Shown: piece after piece, positions 16,397-23,874 of the stretch
Layout: every line of letters starts with the position of its first letter
Numbering within the stretch: position 1 is the stretch's first letter
Source of the DNA: Bacteroidota bacterium
GTDB taxonomy: Bacteria > Bacteroidota > Ignavibacteria > Kryptoniales > JAKASW01
NCBI GenBank assembly: GCA_021845665.1
Contig: JAJZVO010000018.1
Coordinates: forward strand, 1 to 64,000
Length of the DNA: 64,000 nucleotides
Direction of reading: 5' to 3'
The notes under the pieces: model-generated
Databases searched by the model: none
What the model was told of the DNA's origin: nothing
What the model saw: the letters and a program-made list of their open reading frames with translations, nothing else
Made by a program: the position numbers and the translations under genes

Positions 16397-16804
16397 ATGA
16401 AGTACATTTGTCTCGGTTACATGGACGAAAAGATCTTCGAAAGCTTTTCGGAAAGTGAGCGGAACAACTTCGTCGATAAATGTTTCGCGTATGACGAGGA
16501 GTTAAAGAAGACCGGGCACTACATAGGCGGTGAAGCTCTTCAGCCTGGAATCAATGCGGTTATTTTGCGAATTCAAAACGGTAAAGTATCTGTAACCGAC
16601 GGTCCTTATGCCGAAACGAAAGAGCAGATCGGCGGGATCATGATACTCGAAGTCGACGACCTGAACCACGCGATACAGCTGATGTCGAAACATCCGTCGC
16701 TTGTTTTGAGCAAGGGCGGCGGAAGCTGGGAGATCAGACCGGCTGCCGACCTGACCGCCATGCTGGAAACCAGCGAGCAGAGACGCTCGGCGGCAAAGAA
16801 ATGA
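16397..16804 (+). CDS. YCII/DGPF-family protein
   Basis: A 135-residue YCII-domain protein beginning MKYICLGYMDEKIFES and containing GKVSVTDGPYAETKEQIGG, the family core, then LSKGGGSWEIRPAADL. It is close to the Proteobacterial and Acidobacterial DGPF proteins that accompany ECF sigma factors. AAAGGAAGGATAAG precedes the ATG. The next gene (16857) starts as another member of the same family but is cut off. Confidence 0.87.
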   Translation: MKYICLGYMDEKIFESFSESERNNFVDKCFAYDEELKKTGHYIGGEALQPGINAVILRIQNGKVSVTDGPYAETKEQIGGIMILEVDDLNHAIQLMSKHPSLVLSKGGGSWEIRPAADLTAMLETSEQRRSAAKK

Positions 16805-16856
16805 ATGCCATGGTGACGGCAGCAAACGAAACGACCGGCATGGTTCGGGGGTTAGC

Positions 16857-16977
16857 ATGAAATATGTTTGCCTCGCGTACGAAGAAGAAAGTAAACTGAA
16901 CTCGCTGACAAAAAGCGAGTGGGATTCGTTGCGTAATGAGACGATTGCATATGTTGATGAGCTCAGGCGCCAGCCGC
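16857..16977 (+). pseudogene. 5' fragment of a third YCII/DGPF gene
   Basis: MKYVCLAYEEESKLNSLTKS, EWDSLRNETIAYVDELRR is an ordinary YCII-family N-terminus. After about 39 residues homology ends abruptly where the HigA gene, read from the other strand, begins its last codons (stop at 16980). The frame stays open to 17213, but only as a shadow of higA. No 3' half of the YCII gene is found beyond higB. The event was therefore a replacement or an insertion with deletion, not a clean insertion. Confidence 0.7.
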
Positions 16978-16979
16978 TA

Positions 16980-17267
16980 TCAAGGTATTACCCGTTGGAC
17001 GCGGGGGGCTTTCCGGCTGTTTCTTGTTTTCCAAAGATCATACTTCGACTGGAGATCGAGCCAAAATTGAGCATCAATACCGAATCCCTGCTCCAAACGC
17101 AGGGCCATTTCAGCGCTTATGCTCGCGGTTTCGTTGACTATCTCGGACAGGTGTTTACGGCTCACCCCCAATTTGTCAGCAGCTTCAGTGATGGAAACAC
17201 TTATCTCTTTTAAAATATCTTCGCGAAGTATCGCGCCTGGATGGGCGGGTTTCATGGTACGCTTCAT
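16980..17267 (-). CDS. higA: HigA-type antitoxin, XRE family
   Basis: A 95-residue helix-turn-helix antitoxin. The N-terminus KPAHPGAILREDIL is the classic HigA signature. The HTH spans about residues 28-55 (ITEAADKLGVSRKHLSEIVN), and the tail GIDAQFWLDLQSKYDLW is also typical. It binds and neutralises the RelE-fold toxin encoded just upstream and represses the shared promoter. GAGGTGATGAATC precedes the ATG, and 14 bases separate it from the toxin stop. Toxin-first order is normal for HigBA. Confidence 0.93.
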   Translation of the reverse strand: MKRTMKPAHPGAILREDILKEISVSITEAADKLGVSRKHLSEIVNETASISAEMALRLEQGFGIDAQFWLDLQSKYDLWKTRNSRKAPRVQRVIP

Positions 17268-17281
17268 GATTCATCACCTCG

Positions 17282-17563
17282 TTAATGGTAATCTATATAG
17301 TCAAGATCGTAAACGTTTTCATTCTCAAACCGGAATATGATACGAAAATTTCCAGTGACCGCAATTGACCAAAAACCTTTGAGGTCGCCTGTTAGCCGGT
17401 GTAGCTTGTATCCGGGAAGGCGCCGGACCGGTTCCAAAGTTCTGATCGTATCCAAAACGGTCATTATTCGTCTGATTTTATCCACTTGCGTCGGAGGCAG
17501 CTTTGAAGGGTCGTCTTTCTCCCAAAGAAGCTGTAATCCTTTGTGCGTTATGGATTCAATCAC
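17282..17563 (-). CDS. higB: HigB-type toxin, RelE/ParE superfamily
   Basis: A 93-residue protein of the HigB/plasmid-maintenance-killer family: GLQLLWEKDDPSKLPPTQVD, RLPGYKLHRLTGDLKGFWSI, and the C-terminal NFRIIFRFENENVYDLDYIDYH. HigB toxins cut mRNA on the ribosome. The start is GTG at 17563-17561; there is no good Shine-Dalgarno sequence, as is common for weakly translated toxins. The promoter region at 17571-17598 contains a palindrome. The pair looks intact and probably functional. Confidence 0.93.
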   Translation of the reverse strand: MIESITHKGLQLLWEKDDPSKLPPTQVDKIRRIMTVLDTIRTLEPVRRLPGYKLHRLTGDLKGFWSIAVTGNFRIIFRFENENVYDLDYIDYH

Positions 17564-17570
17564 GCATTAA

Positions 17571-17598
17571 ATTTAACGTGTAACCTATACGGTTACAA
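17571..17598 (-). promoter_or_regulatory. higBA promoter with palindromic operator
   Basis: On the minus strand TTGTAA (17598-17593) and TTAAAT (17576-17571) stand 16 bases apart, a plausible -35/-10 pair. Between and overlapping them lies the perfect palindrome TGTAACC-GTATA-GGTTACA (17597-17579), placed as expected for autorepression by HigA. Confidence 0.6.
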
Positions 17599-17689
17599 GT
17601 GAAATGTCGATGGCGATTGATTTTCAATGGGAAATATACATGTCGATCCATGCAGTACTCAATCGACTATTCATAAAAGGAGAATTAAG

Positions 17690-18160
17690 ATGGCAACTGT
17701 GCAAAAGGTAACCCCCTTCCTCTGGTTCGACAAGGAAGCCGGCGAAGCCGCGAAATTCTACGTGTCGGTTTTCAAAGGTTCGAAGATAAAGGAATCGAGG
17801 ACGCTGCAGAATACGCCTTCAGGAGCGGTCGAGATCGTCACAGTCGAGCTGCTCGGCCAGGACTTCACGCTCATGAGCGCCGGCCCGCTCTTCAAGTTCA
17901 ATGAATCCGTCTCATTCGTGGTCCCGTGCGAGACACAGGAATAGATAGACTACTACTGGGAGAGACTCTCCGCCGATCTGAAAGCCGAGCAGTGCGGCTG
18001 GCTGAAGGACAAGTACGGACTTTCATGGCAGATAGTCCCGACGAGCCTGGCAAAGATGCAAAGTGACAAAGACCCAAACAAAGTGGCGCGGGTAACTGAG
18101 GCTTTCCTGAAAATGAAGAAGTTCGATATCGCCGCATTGAAAAAGGCATACGAAGGTTAG
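17690..18160 (+). pseudogene. PhnB-type VOC protein gene with one in-frame TAG
   Basis: The frame starts MATVQKVTPFLWFDKEAGEA with AAAAGGAGAATTAAG before the ATG and reads to VVPCETQE. There TAG (17942-17944) interrupts. The same frame continues [20 protein letters not shown] and [15 protein letters not shown] to the normal family end at 18160. The family (PhnB-like, vicinal oxygen chelate fold) normally has EEIDYYWEKL here, so a Glu codon GAG changed to TAG would explain the lesion. Everything else is conserved, so the break is recent, a sequencing error, or read through. Without read-through the product lacks the second half of the fold. Confidence 0.8.
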
Positions 18161-18167
18161 AACTCTA

Positions 18168-18220
18168 AATGTTAAATTCTCAATTTTGAATTAAGGATCG
18201 GCAATTCAAAATTTAACATT
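18168..18220. repeat. AT-rich inverted repeat between two VOC genes
   Basis: AATGTTAAATT (18168-18178) and AATTTTGAATT (18182-18192) together match the reverse of AATTCAAAATTTAACATT (18203-18220), with a short internal duplication. It can form a hairpin just before the ribosome site of the next gene. Confidence 0.5.
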
Positions 18221-18237
18221 AACAAAGGGAGATACTC

Positions 18238-18669
18238 ATGGCCAAAATGAATCCATACATAAATCTTTCCGGAACAACCGAGGAGGCATTCAACTTCTAC
18301 AAATCCGCATTCGGCGGAGAGTTCACCGCGATCCAGCGATTCGGCGAGACGCCGGCAGCCGACAAGCTTTCCGCAAATGAGAAGAACAAGCTCATGCACA
18401 TAGCCCTGCCCATCGGAAAAGGGAACGTGTTAATGGGCACCGATGCGCTCGAATCTATGGGCCACAAGCTGACCTTCGGAAACAATTTAAATATATCCAT
18501 CGAAGCGGAAAGCAAGGAAGAAGCGAAGAGAATCTTCGATAAACTTTCCGCCGGCGGAAAGATTGAGCGACCCATTAAGGACGAATTCTGGGGCGCTTAC
18601 TTCGGCATGTTCGCCGACAAATTCGGAATCAGGTGGATGGTAAATTACACTTACCCGAAGCAGAAGTGA
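18238..18669 (+). CDS. PhnB-type VOC (glyoxalase-fold) protein
   Basis: A 143-residue protein of the PhnB/DUF1338-like VOC group: MNPYINLSGTTEEAFNFYKS at the start, FGGEFTAIQRFGETPA, then HIALPIGKGNVLMGTDA and EFWGAYFGMFADKFGIRWMV near the C-terminus. Family members are metal-binding proteins of unknown enzymatic role. ACAAAGGGAG precedes the ATG. It lies directly after the interrupted paralogue at 17690-18160 and is itself intact. Confidence 0.9.
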   Translation: MAKMNPYINLSGTTEEAFNFYKSAFGGEFTAIQRFGETPAADKLSANEKNKLMHIALPIGKGNVLMGTDALESMGHKLTFGNNLNISIEAESKEEAKRIFDKLSAGGKIERPIKDEFWGAYFGMFADKFGIRWMVNYTYPKQK

Positions 18670-18801
18670 CTCATAAGAATACGATTCTAAAAGATGGCAC
18701 ACGGATGACCTGGAACGGATTGTGATTGATAATTGATCTGCGCAAATCTGCCTCCTGCGCAACCGGTGTGCCATGTTATTGTGCCAAAAGGAGCAGTGGC
18801 T

Positions 18802-19174
18802 ATGAAGGCTAAGGCGAAGACGTTAGACGGGTATCTTTCCGCGCTCGATGATGACAAGCGGGCCGCACTGGAGAGACTCCGTAGGACCCATCAAGACTGT
18901 TGCCCCGGGGGCGGAGGAGTGCATCAGCTATCAGATGCCCGCATTCAGGATCGATGGAACGGTGCTTCTTTGGTTTGAGGCAGGCGCAAATCACTGCACG
19001 TTTTATCCCGGGGGCATTGTAGAGCGCTTCAAGAGTGAGCTCAAGGCCTACAAGACAAGCAAGGGCACCATCCAGTTCCGGCCCGATAAGCCTATCTCGG
19101 CAGCGGTAGTACGGAAAATAGTGAGGTACCGGATCGTCGAAAACGCGAAGCGGCGGTCGCGGAAAGAAGATTGA
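18802..19174 (+). pseudogene. DUF1801 (YdhG-like) gene with a frameshift
   Basis: Frame 1 gives MKAKAKTLDGYLSALDDDKR, AALERLRRT. The homology then continues one frame over as IKTVAPGAEECISYQMPAFR, DGTVLLWFEAGANHCTFYPG and on to the end at 19174. One extra C in the CCC run at 18887-18889 explains the shift. DUF1801 proteins are small frataxin-like/YjbR-type folds of unknown function. Only this base separates the gene from an intact one, so sequencing error, recent mutation or slippage are all possible. A ribosome site (AAAAGGAG, 18786-18793) is present. Confidence 0.8.
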
Positions 19175-19189
19175 CCGCAGGGGCGTGAC

Positions 19190-19744
19190 ATGAGAAAGTT
19201 GGTGTTCTCGATAAACATATCGCTCGATGGGTTCGCCGACCACACGGTTGCGATCGCTGACGATGAATTGCATGATTGTTTCAGCGGATTGCTGGACAAT
19301 ACCGGTATCGAGTTGTTCGGCCGGGTAACTTATCAAATGATGGAGAGCTATTGGCCGTATGCGCACGACGATCCGGTCGCTTCAATGAGCACCCTAAACT
19401 TCGCGGACAAATTTAATTCGATACCGAAGATCGTATTTTCCGGCACTCTCGAGAAGGCAGAATGGAATAACACGACACTAATCAGAAGCAATGCGCTGGA
19501 ATACGTAGCCGGGTTAAAAGAAACGGAGGGGAAGGACCTTTTTATCGGCGGAATAGAGCTGGCCGGTTCGTTCATGAGCCATGATCTTATCGACGAGTAC
19601 TGGCTGCTGGTTCATCCGGTTGTGGCCGGTAAGGGAAGGCGGCTCTTCGAGAGCGTGAATGAGAAGTTGAAACTCAGGCTCGTGGAATCAATGGTATTTA
19701 AGCCTGGGGTCGTCGCGCTTCACTACGTTTCGGTCCGCAGTTAA
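19190..19744 (+). CDS. RibD C-terminal/dihydrofolate-reductase-like protein (copy C)
   Basis: A 184-residue RibD_C-fold protein: RKLVFSINISLDGFADH, ELFGRVTYQMMESYWPY, KIVFSGTLEKAEWNNT, the nucleotide turn DLFIGGIELAGSFMSHDLID, and HPVVAGKGRRLFE. The layout matches copy B. It starts 15 bases after the DUF1801 gene, so the two may share a transcript. Reductase function is inferred from the fold only. Confidence 0.88.
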   Translation: MRKLVFSINISLDGFADHTVAIADDELHDCFSGLLDNTGIELFGRVTYQMMESYWPYAHDDPVASMSTLNFADKFNSIPKIVFSGTLEKAEWNNTTLIRSNALEYVAGLKETEGKDLFIGGIELAGSFMSHDLIDEYWLLVHPVVAGKGRRLFESVNEKLKLRLVESMVFKPGVVALHYVSVRS

Positions 19745-19948
19745 GGTGTGACGACATGGATGGGTTCGGGCGCTCCCGAGCCCGCCCGGAAGCTTGCTTT
19801 TCGGATGGGAAACGCATAAAATCAACATATGAAATCAGCTGACTAATACCCACCTCCTGGCTGCCCGATCTGTAAGGGGCTAATGAAGCAACTTACGGAT
19901 CGACATTAGCCGTAGTCTCAATTATATGACTGTAACCGACCAGTGACG

Positions 19949-21328
19949 ATGACAACCGCTAAGGATATCATATCTACAATTCGGGAATCTCTCCGCAGCG
20001 AGGAACAGGACTACACGCAGCTGAGTGTGCCGAGGGCCGTGGTCCTCCTCGCCATTCCTATGATATTGGAGCTGAGCCTCGAAAGTGTTTTCGCACTTGT
20101 GGACATGTTCTTCGTCGGTAAACTCGGCCGGAATGCAATAGCGACGGTCGGTTTGACAGAATCGGTGTTGACTCTTGTTTATTCGATTTCGTTCGGGTTG
20201 AGTTCGGCCGCCACAGCTATCGTCGCGCGCAGGATTGGGGAGAAGAACCATGAAGGCGCGGCACACGCCGGCGCGCAATCGCTCATCGTGGCATTGATAG
20301 TCGCAGTCGCTTTAAGCATCGCGGGGGTCAGCCTTGGCGGGAAAATACTGTCACTCATGGGAGCGACCGAAGACGTCGCGAGAGACGGAGCGGTTTTCAC
20401 GAGAATAATGTTCGGTGGGAGTCTTTCGATCGTGCTGCTGTTTCTCATAAATGGGATATTCCGCGGAGCGGGAGATCCGGCTATGGCGATGAAGAGTCTC
20501 TGGATTGCAAGCGGCGTCAACATCGTTCTCTGCCCGGTATTGATCCACTTCTTCGGGCTGAAGGGCGCCGCGATAGCCACGGTAGCGGGGAGAAGTTCCG
20601 GCGTGATCTATCAATCCTACCATCTGTGGAGAGGCAGCGGATTTCTCAAATTGCGGGCGGTACATTTCAGGTTCGATCCGGGTGTCGTAGGTTCCATGGC
20701 CCGAATTTCGTGGCCTGCCGCTTCACAGTTCATAATTTCCAGCGGGAGCTGGATAGTACTTGTGCGTCTCGTTGCCGAGACCGGGGGCACGACCGCCTCC
20801 GCGGGCTGTCAGATCGCCCTACGCAACTTCATCTTCTTCATCCTCCCCGCATGGGGACTCAGCAACGCAGCCGCGACGCTGGTCGGACAAAACCTCGGGG
20901 CCGGAAAGGTTCAAAGAGCGAAAGAAAGCGTCATGCTCATTGCGAAATACAACGTGGTATTTATGAGCTTCGTAATGCTTCTATTCCTCTTCTTCTCGCA
21001 TCCGATCGTGAGTTTCTTCACTCAAGACCAGTCCGTGATTGATCATGGGGCACTCGCGCTGCGCATTTTCGGATCGGGATTCATTTTCTACGGCATCGAG
21101 ATGGTGATGGTGCAGGCTATGAACGGTGCGGGGGACACAAGGACCCCGACGATCGTAAATTTCGTCGGCTTCTGGATGTTCCAAATACCCGTCGCATACT
21201 TACTCGCTATCTGTTTTCATTTGAACTCGACAGGAGCGCTCGTCGCGGTACCGGTCGCGGAGACTGCTATCGCGCTCGCGATGTGGTACTACTTCAACAA
21301 GGGGAAATGGAAAGAGATAACGATCTAA
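19949..21328 (+). CDS. MATE-family efflux pump
   Basis: About 459 residues with twelve hydrophobic helices in two matching halves. The MATE pattern is clear: AIPMILELSLESVFALVDMF, FVGKLGRNAIATVGLTES in helix 1-2, GIFRGAGDPAMAMKSLWIAS in the first half and AMNGAGDTRTPTIVN in the second. Such pumps export cationic drugs or metabolites using sodium or proton gradients. I prefer ATG 19949 over GTG 19943; neither has a strong ribosome site. The next gene starts 16 bases after its stop. Confidence 0.92.
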   Translation: MTTAKDIISTIRESLRSEEQDYTQLSVPRAVVLLAIPMILELSLESVFALVDMFFVGKLGRNAIATVGLTESVLTLVYSISFGLSSAATAIVARRIGEKNHEGAAHAGAQSLIVALIVAVALSIAGVSLGGKILSLMGATEDVARDGAVFTRIMFGGSLSIVLLFLINGIFRGAGDPAMAMKSLWIASGVNIVLCPVLIHFFGLKGAAIATVAGRSSGVIYQSYHLWRGSGFLKLRAVHFRFDPGVVGSMARISWPAASQFIISSGSWIVLVRLVAETGGTTASAGCQIALRNFIFFILPAWGLSNAAATLVGQNLGAGKVQRAKESVMLIAKYNVVFMSFVMLLFLFFSHPIVSFFTQDQSVIDHGALALRIFGSGFIFYGIEMVMVQAMNGAGDTRTPTIVNFVGFWMFQIPVAYLLAICFHLNSTGALVAVPVAETAIALAMWYYFNKGKWKEITI

Positions 21329-21344
21329 AATGTAAGGAGTCGCC

Positions 21345-21896
21345 ATGAGAACACTGTACGTCTTCAACCTTCTGACGCTCAACGGTTACTTCGAGGGAAT
21401 GAACCACGATATAAGCTGGCACAAGGTCGATGAGGAGTTCTAGGGGTTTGCCACCGACCAGCTGAATGAGACGGACATTCTACTGCTTGGGCGCATCACT
21501 TACGAAGGTATGGCAGGCTACCGGACTACACCGGCCGCGATGAAGAACGACCCGATCGTGGCTGGACTTATGAATTCGTTGCCCAAGATCGTCTTGTCGA
21601 GAACGCTAAAAGGGGCTGCCTGGAGCAACACTACGCTAATCAAGGAGAATGCTGCCGAGGAAATGATGAAGTTGAAAGCGCAGAAGGGAAAGGACATCGG
21701 AATTCTCGGGAGCGCGAACCTGGCAGCGAGCCTGATGCGGCAAAACCTGATCGACGAGTACCGTATCATGGTCAACCCAATCGTATTGGGAGAAGGGAAT
21801 CCTCTGTTTGGAAAAGTCGACGAGAGGATTCGGCTGAGACTCCTCCGAACCAGGGACTTCAAATCGGGAAACGTGTTGCTCTGCTATATGCCATGA
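21345..21896 (+). pseudogene. RibD_C/dihydrofolate-reductase-like gene (copy D) with one in-frame TAG
   Basis: With TAAGGAG eight bases upstream, the frame opens MRTLYVFNLLTLNGYFEGMN, HDISWHKVDEEF. TAG at 21441-21443 then intervenes, and the same frame goes on GFATDQLNETDILLLGRITY to the normal family end at 21896 (NLIDEYRIMVNPIVLGEGNP is intact). A restart at an internal ATG (21510) would lose the first strand of the fold and the conserved GRxTY segment. As in the VOC gene at 17690, a single amber codon is the only visible defect. Confidence 0.8.
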
Positions 21897-21974
21897 CCAA
21901 TCGGGCTGGAGATTTCGTACCTCTCGAGTTTTGAAAAAAGGGAATGTCAGGCGATGAAGCGGGAGGTATCAAAC

Positions 21975-22361
21975 ATGAGTCGCAGATTGCCGGATAAGCC
22001 GCGAAAAGAATTCAGGCGTGTGGGTCCGGATCAGGCAGTCCTGAATCTTCTTTCTCAAAGCAGCGCAGATTTTAAGCGGAAAAGACCGATGACTTTCTGG
22101 CTGTACTTCCCGACCAGAAAAGGGGCGGGAAGTGCCGGAAAGAAGCTTGCGGAGCTTGGTTTTTCATGTGAATGCGTGAAATCCGCCGGCTCGAAGAAAT
22201 GGCTCTGTCTCGCTTCAAAAGATGTCGTCCCGCGGATCGGGAGTCTAATCTCGATTCACAGATCCATGGAAAGAATTGCAAAACAATTCGGCGGGAAGTA
22301 CAACGGCTGGGAAACCGGACTAAGCACGGAGGAAGGGAGAGGACTGCCGGACGTCGACTGA
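21975..22361 (+). CDS. RraB-like protein (regulator of RNase E activity B family)
   Basis: A 128-residue protein whose central part, MTFWLYFPTRKGAGSAGKKL followed by AELGFSCECV, has the RraB pattern of a strand, a helix with AAxxL and a short second strand. The tail KQFGGKYNGWETGL also matches that family. RraB of gammaproteobacteria binds and restrains RNase E; the role in this lineage is unproven. I choose ATG 21975 because GGGAGG stands eight bases before it, rather than ATG 21954. Confidence 0.7.
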   Translation: MSRRLPDKPRKEFRRVGPDQAVLNLLSQSSADFKRKRPMTFWLYFPTRKGAGSAGKKLAELGFSCECVKSAGSKKWLCLASKDVVPRIGSLISIHRSMERIAKQFGGKYNGWETGLSTEEGRGLPDVD

Positions 22362-22378
22362 ACTTTCTCGATGATTTT

Positions 22379-22711
22379 TCATAAGGATATGAGCAGTAAG
22401 AAAAACCCGACTGCTGCGATCACTGCGTGAATTGCCGGAAGCCATTTCGGAAATGCTTGGTTTCTTCTGCCGAGCATGAAAAGCCTTGCCCCGAGTAGAG
22501 CTGCGATGATTATTACAGACATGCCTGCGACCTGTGGAACGGAGCGGTAAAGTGCCTCCGATATTATAACCAGCAGAAGCGCTATGATGGCTATAACGCC
22601 GTGGATTCTGGCTAAAGTGCGAGGCGTTTTCCCATCCATTAGAAAGAGTGTCAGCAGGATAATTCCCACGAGTATGGCGATTGCGAAAAGGGCGATTGCG
22701 GTCGATAACAT
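22379..22711 (-). CDS. Small four-helix membrane protein of unknown function
   Basis: A 110-residue, very hydrophobic protein with four predicted helices: MLSTAIALFAIAILVGIIL, IHGVIAIIALLLVIISEALY, MSVIIIAALLGARLFML and WLPAIHAVIAAVGFFLLLI. The repeated RIHGVI/AIHAVI sequences suggest an internal duplication of a two-helix unit with a conserved histidine in each half, as in small haem- or quinone-associated membrane proteins; that link is inference. The start is ATG 22711 (AAGGAATCAG upstream); the longer frame adds polar residues that do not look native. Confidence 0.65.
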   Translation of the reverse strand: MLSTAIALFAIAILVGIILLTLFLMDGKTPRTLARIHGVIAIIALLLVIISEALYRSVPQVAGMSVIIIAALLGARLFMLGRRNQAFPKWLPAIHAVIAAVGFFLLLISL

Positions 22712-22911
22712 TTCTACTGATTCCTTATATGTGTTGCTGATCCCCGGGGGTTTGAAGCCCACCGGTGAAGGCGCCGATTCAACCGGTATATACTTCCGTT
22801 GCTTCGGCATGCATGATCAGGATTTTTCAATCAAGACTTCGCATGCTTCAAGCATATTAACGGGCCTTACTATCCATCGAGTTCCATAACTCCCTGGTGA
22901 CGGTCACCAGC

Positions 22912-23760
22912 TCATCTTACAGTATACGAGATTGTCAGCATCACGTACCTGGTCAACACTTCGTTATTTGTCGTCGATGTACGTGTCGGTCACGATGCGG
23001 TTGCGCGCTTGTTCTGACCGAGGATGTCGTTGACAGAAAGTTGAAGCTCTCCGTAATGTTCTGATCGTACAGACTCGTGGAGTCTCCGCCGAGAAGATAA
23101 ATTCGATGGTCGGTTTGTATGTTTTGATCATTAACCTGGTTGAAGAAAGTAGCTGGCCTGCGAAAACAGACCTTTTGCCAGACAGTCGGATGCGCTCGTA
23201 CCTATCATGCTTGTTATATTTATACCTTGGTGCTGGCCGACAAGCTGATTGTTCGGGTTGACGGCGCCTGATGCCCCGAATGGGGCCGCACGTCCCGGTC
23301 CCCGCCCGCCGACCGGACCCATACCCGGCATGAATACGCGATTCTTCGTGGAAATGACTCCAAGAATATTCTGGGTCGAGAAGTCCTGCCGGTTGACGTT
23401 GTTGGAGGAACCAATTAGAGAGAGCCTCCTGCTCCCTTCGAAGAGGTTTATGTTTCCGGAAACGTCATAACAGTAGTTCTCGCCGTAGTCGCCCGCAATT
23501 TTGCCGAAGTCCACCCTCCTCCTGCGCCAGCGTGTAAGTACATTTATCGTCTTGATGTCGTTTCCGTCATCGAATCCGGTGAAGCGCGACTGATCGCTCA
23601 TCTGGTCGTAGACCTGAATCTTTTCGATTGCGCTTGCCGGTATGTTGCGAAGCGCGATCGTGGGGTCGTCTCCGAAATACGGCTGGCCATCGATCAGCAC
23701 TTGTTGCACTTGTTCGCCGCCGACCACCATGCCAGGCATCGAGGAACTGCATGATTCTGA
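22912..23760 (-). pseudogene. Remnant of a TonB-receptor-like outer-membrane beta-barrel gene
   Basis: The minus strand carries a plug-domain segment (MPGMVVGGEQVQQVLIDGQP, YFGDDPTIALRNIPASAIEK, IQVYDQMSDQSRFTGFDDGN) and the start of a barrel. After a gap of missing sequence the C-terminus appears: ELQLSVNDILGQNK, then a short out-of-frame stretch, then NNEVLTRYVMLTISYTVR and a stop at 22912-22914. These are the signatures of the large Bacteroidota outer-membrane beta-barrel family (carboxypeptidase-regulatory-like domain plus TonB-like receptor). A full gene would be about 2.5-3 kb; most of the barrel and the N-terminus have been deleted. Confidence 0.8.
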
Positions 23761-23874
23761 ACCGTTTCACGCTTAAATCACCGTGTTTGATAGACAAATT
23801 TTCTCCATGGTCTAAAGGATGGCCCACCTTTTTTATTCTTTCCTGCCCCGTAGTTAACTTGACTGGAAATTTTT

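Noticed and set aside
17595-17640. Possible 3' half of the truncated YCII gene beyond higB.
   Set aside because: No YCII core (DGPYAETKE-like) in any frame between 17598 and 17690.
11569-21896. Genome-wide recoding of TAG as a sense codon, suggested by three genes interrupted by TAG (11567, 17942, 21441).
   Set aside because: Many intact genes in the window end cleanly at TAG (for example at 837, 3115 and 4172). Other lesions are TAA and TGA. The TAG codons are better explained by ordinary mutation; read-through remains only a side possibility for the two single-lesion genes.
14088-22361. Integron-like cassette array, because the genes are small, same-strand and separately spaced.
   Set aside because: No attC-like RYYYAAC/GTTRRRY pairs recur at the gene boundaries and no integrase is present; the hairpins at 14770 and 18168 are unrelated to each other.
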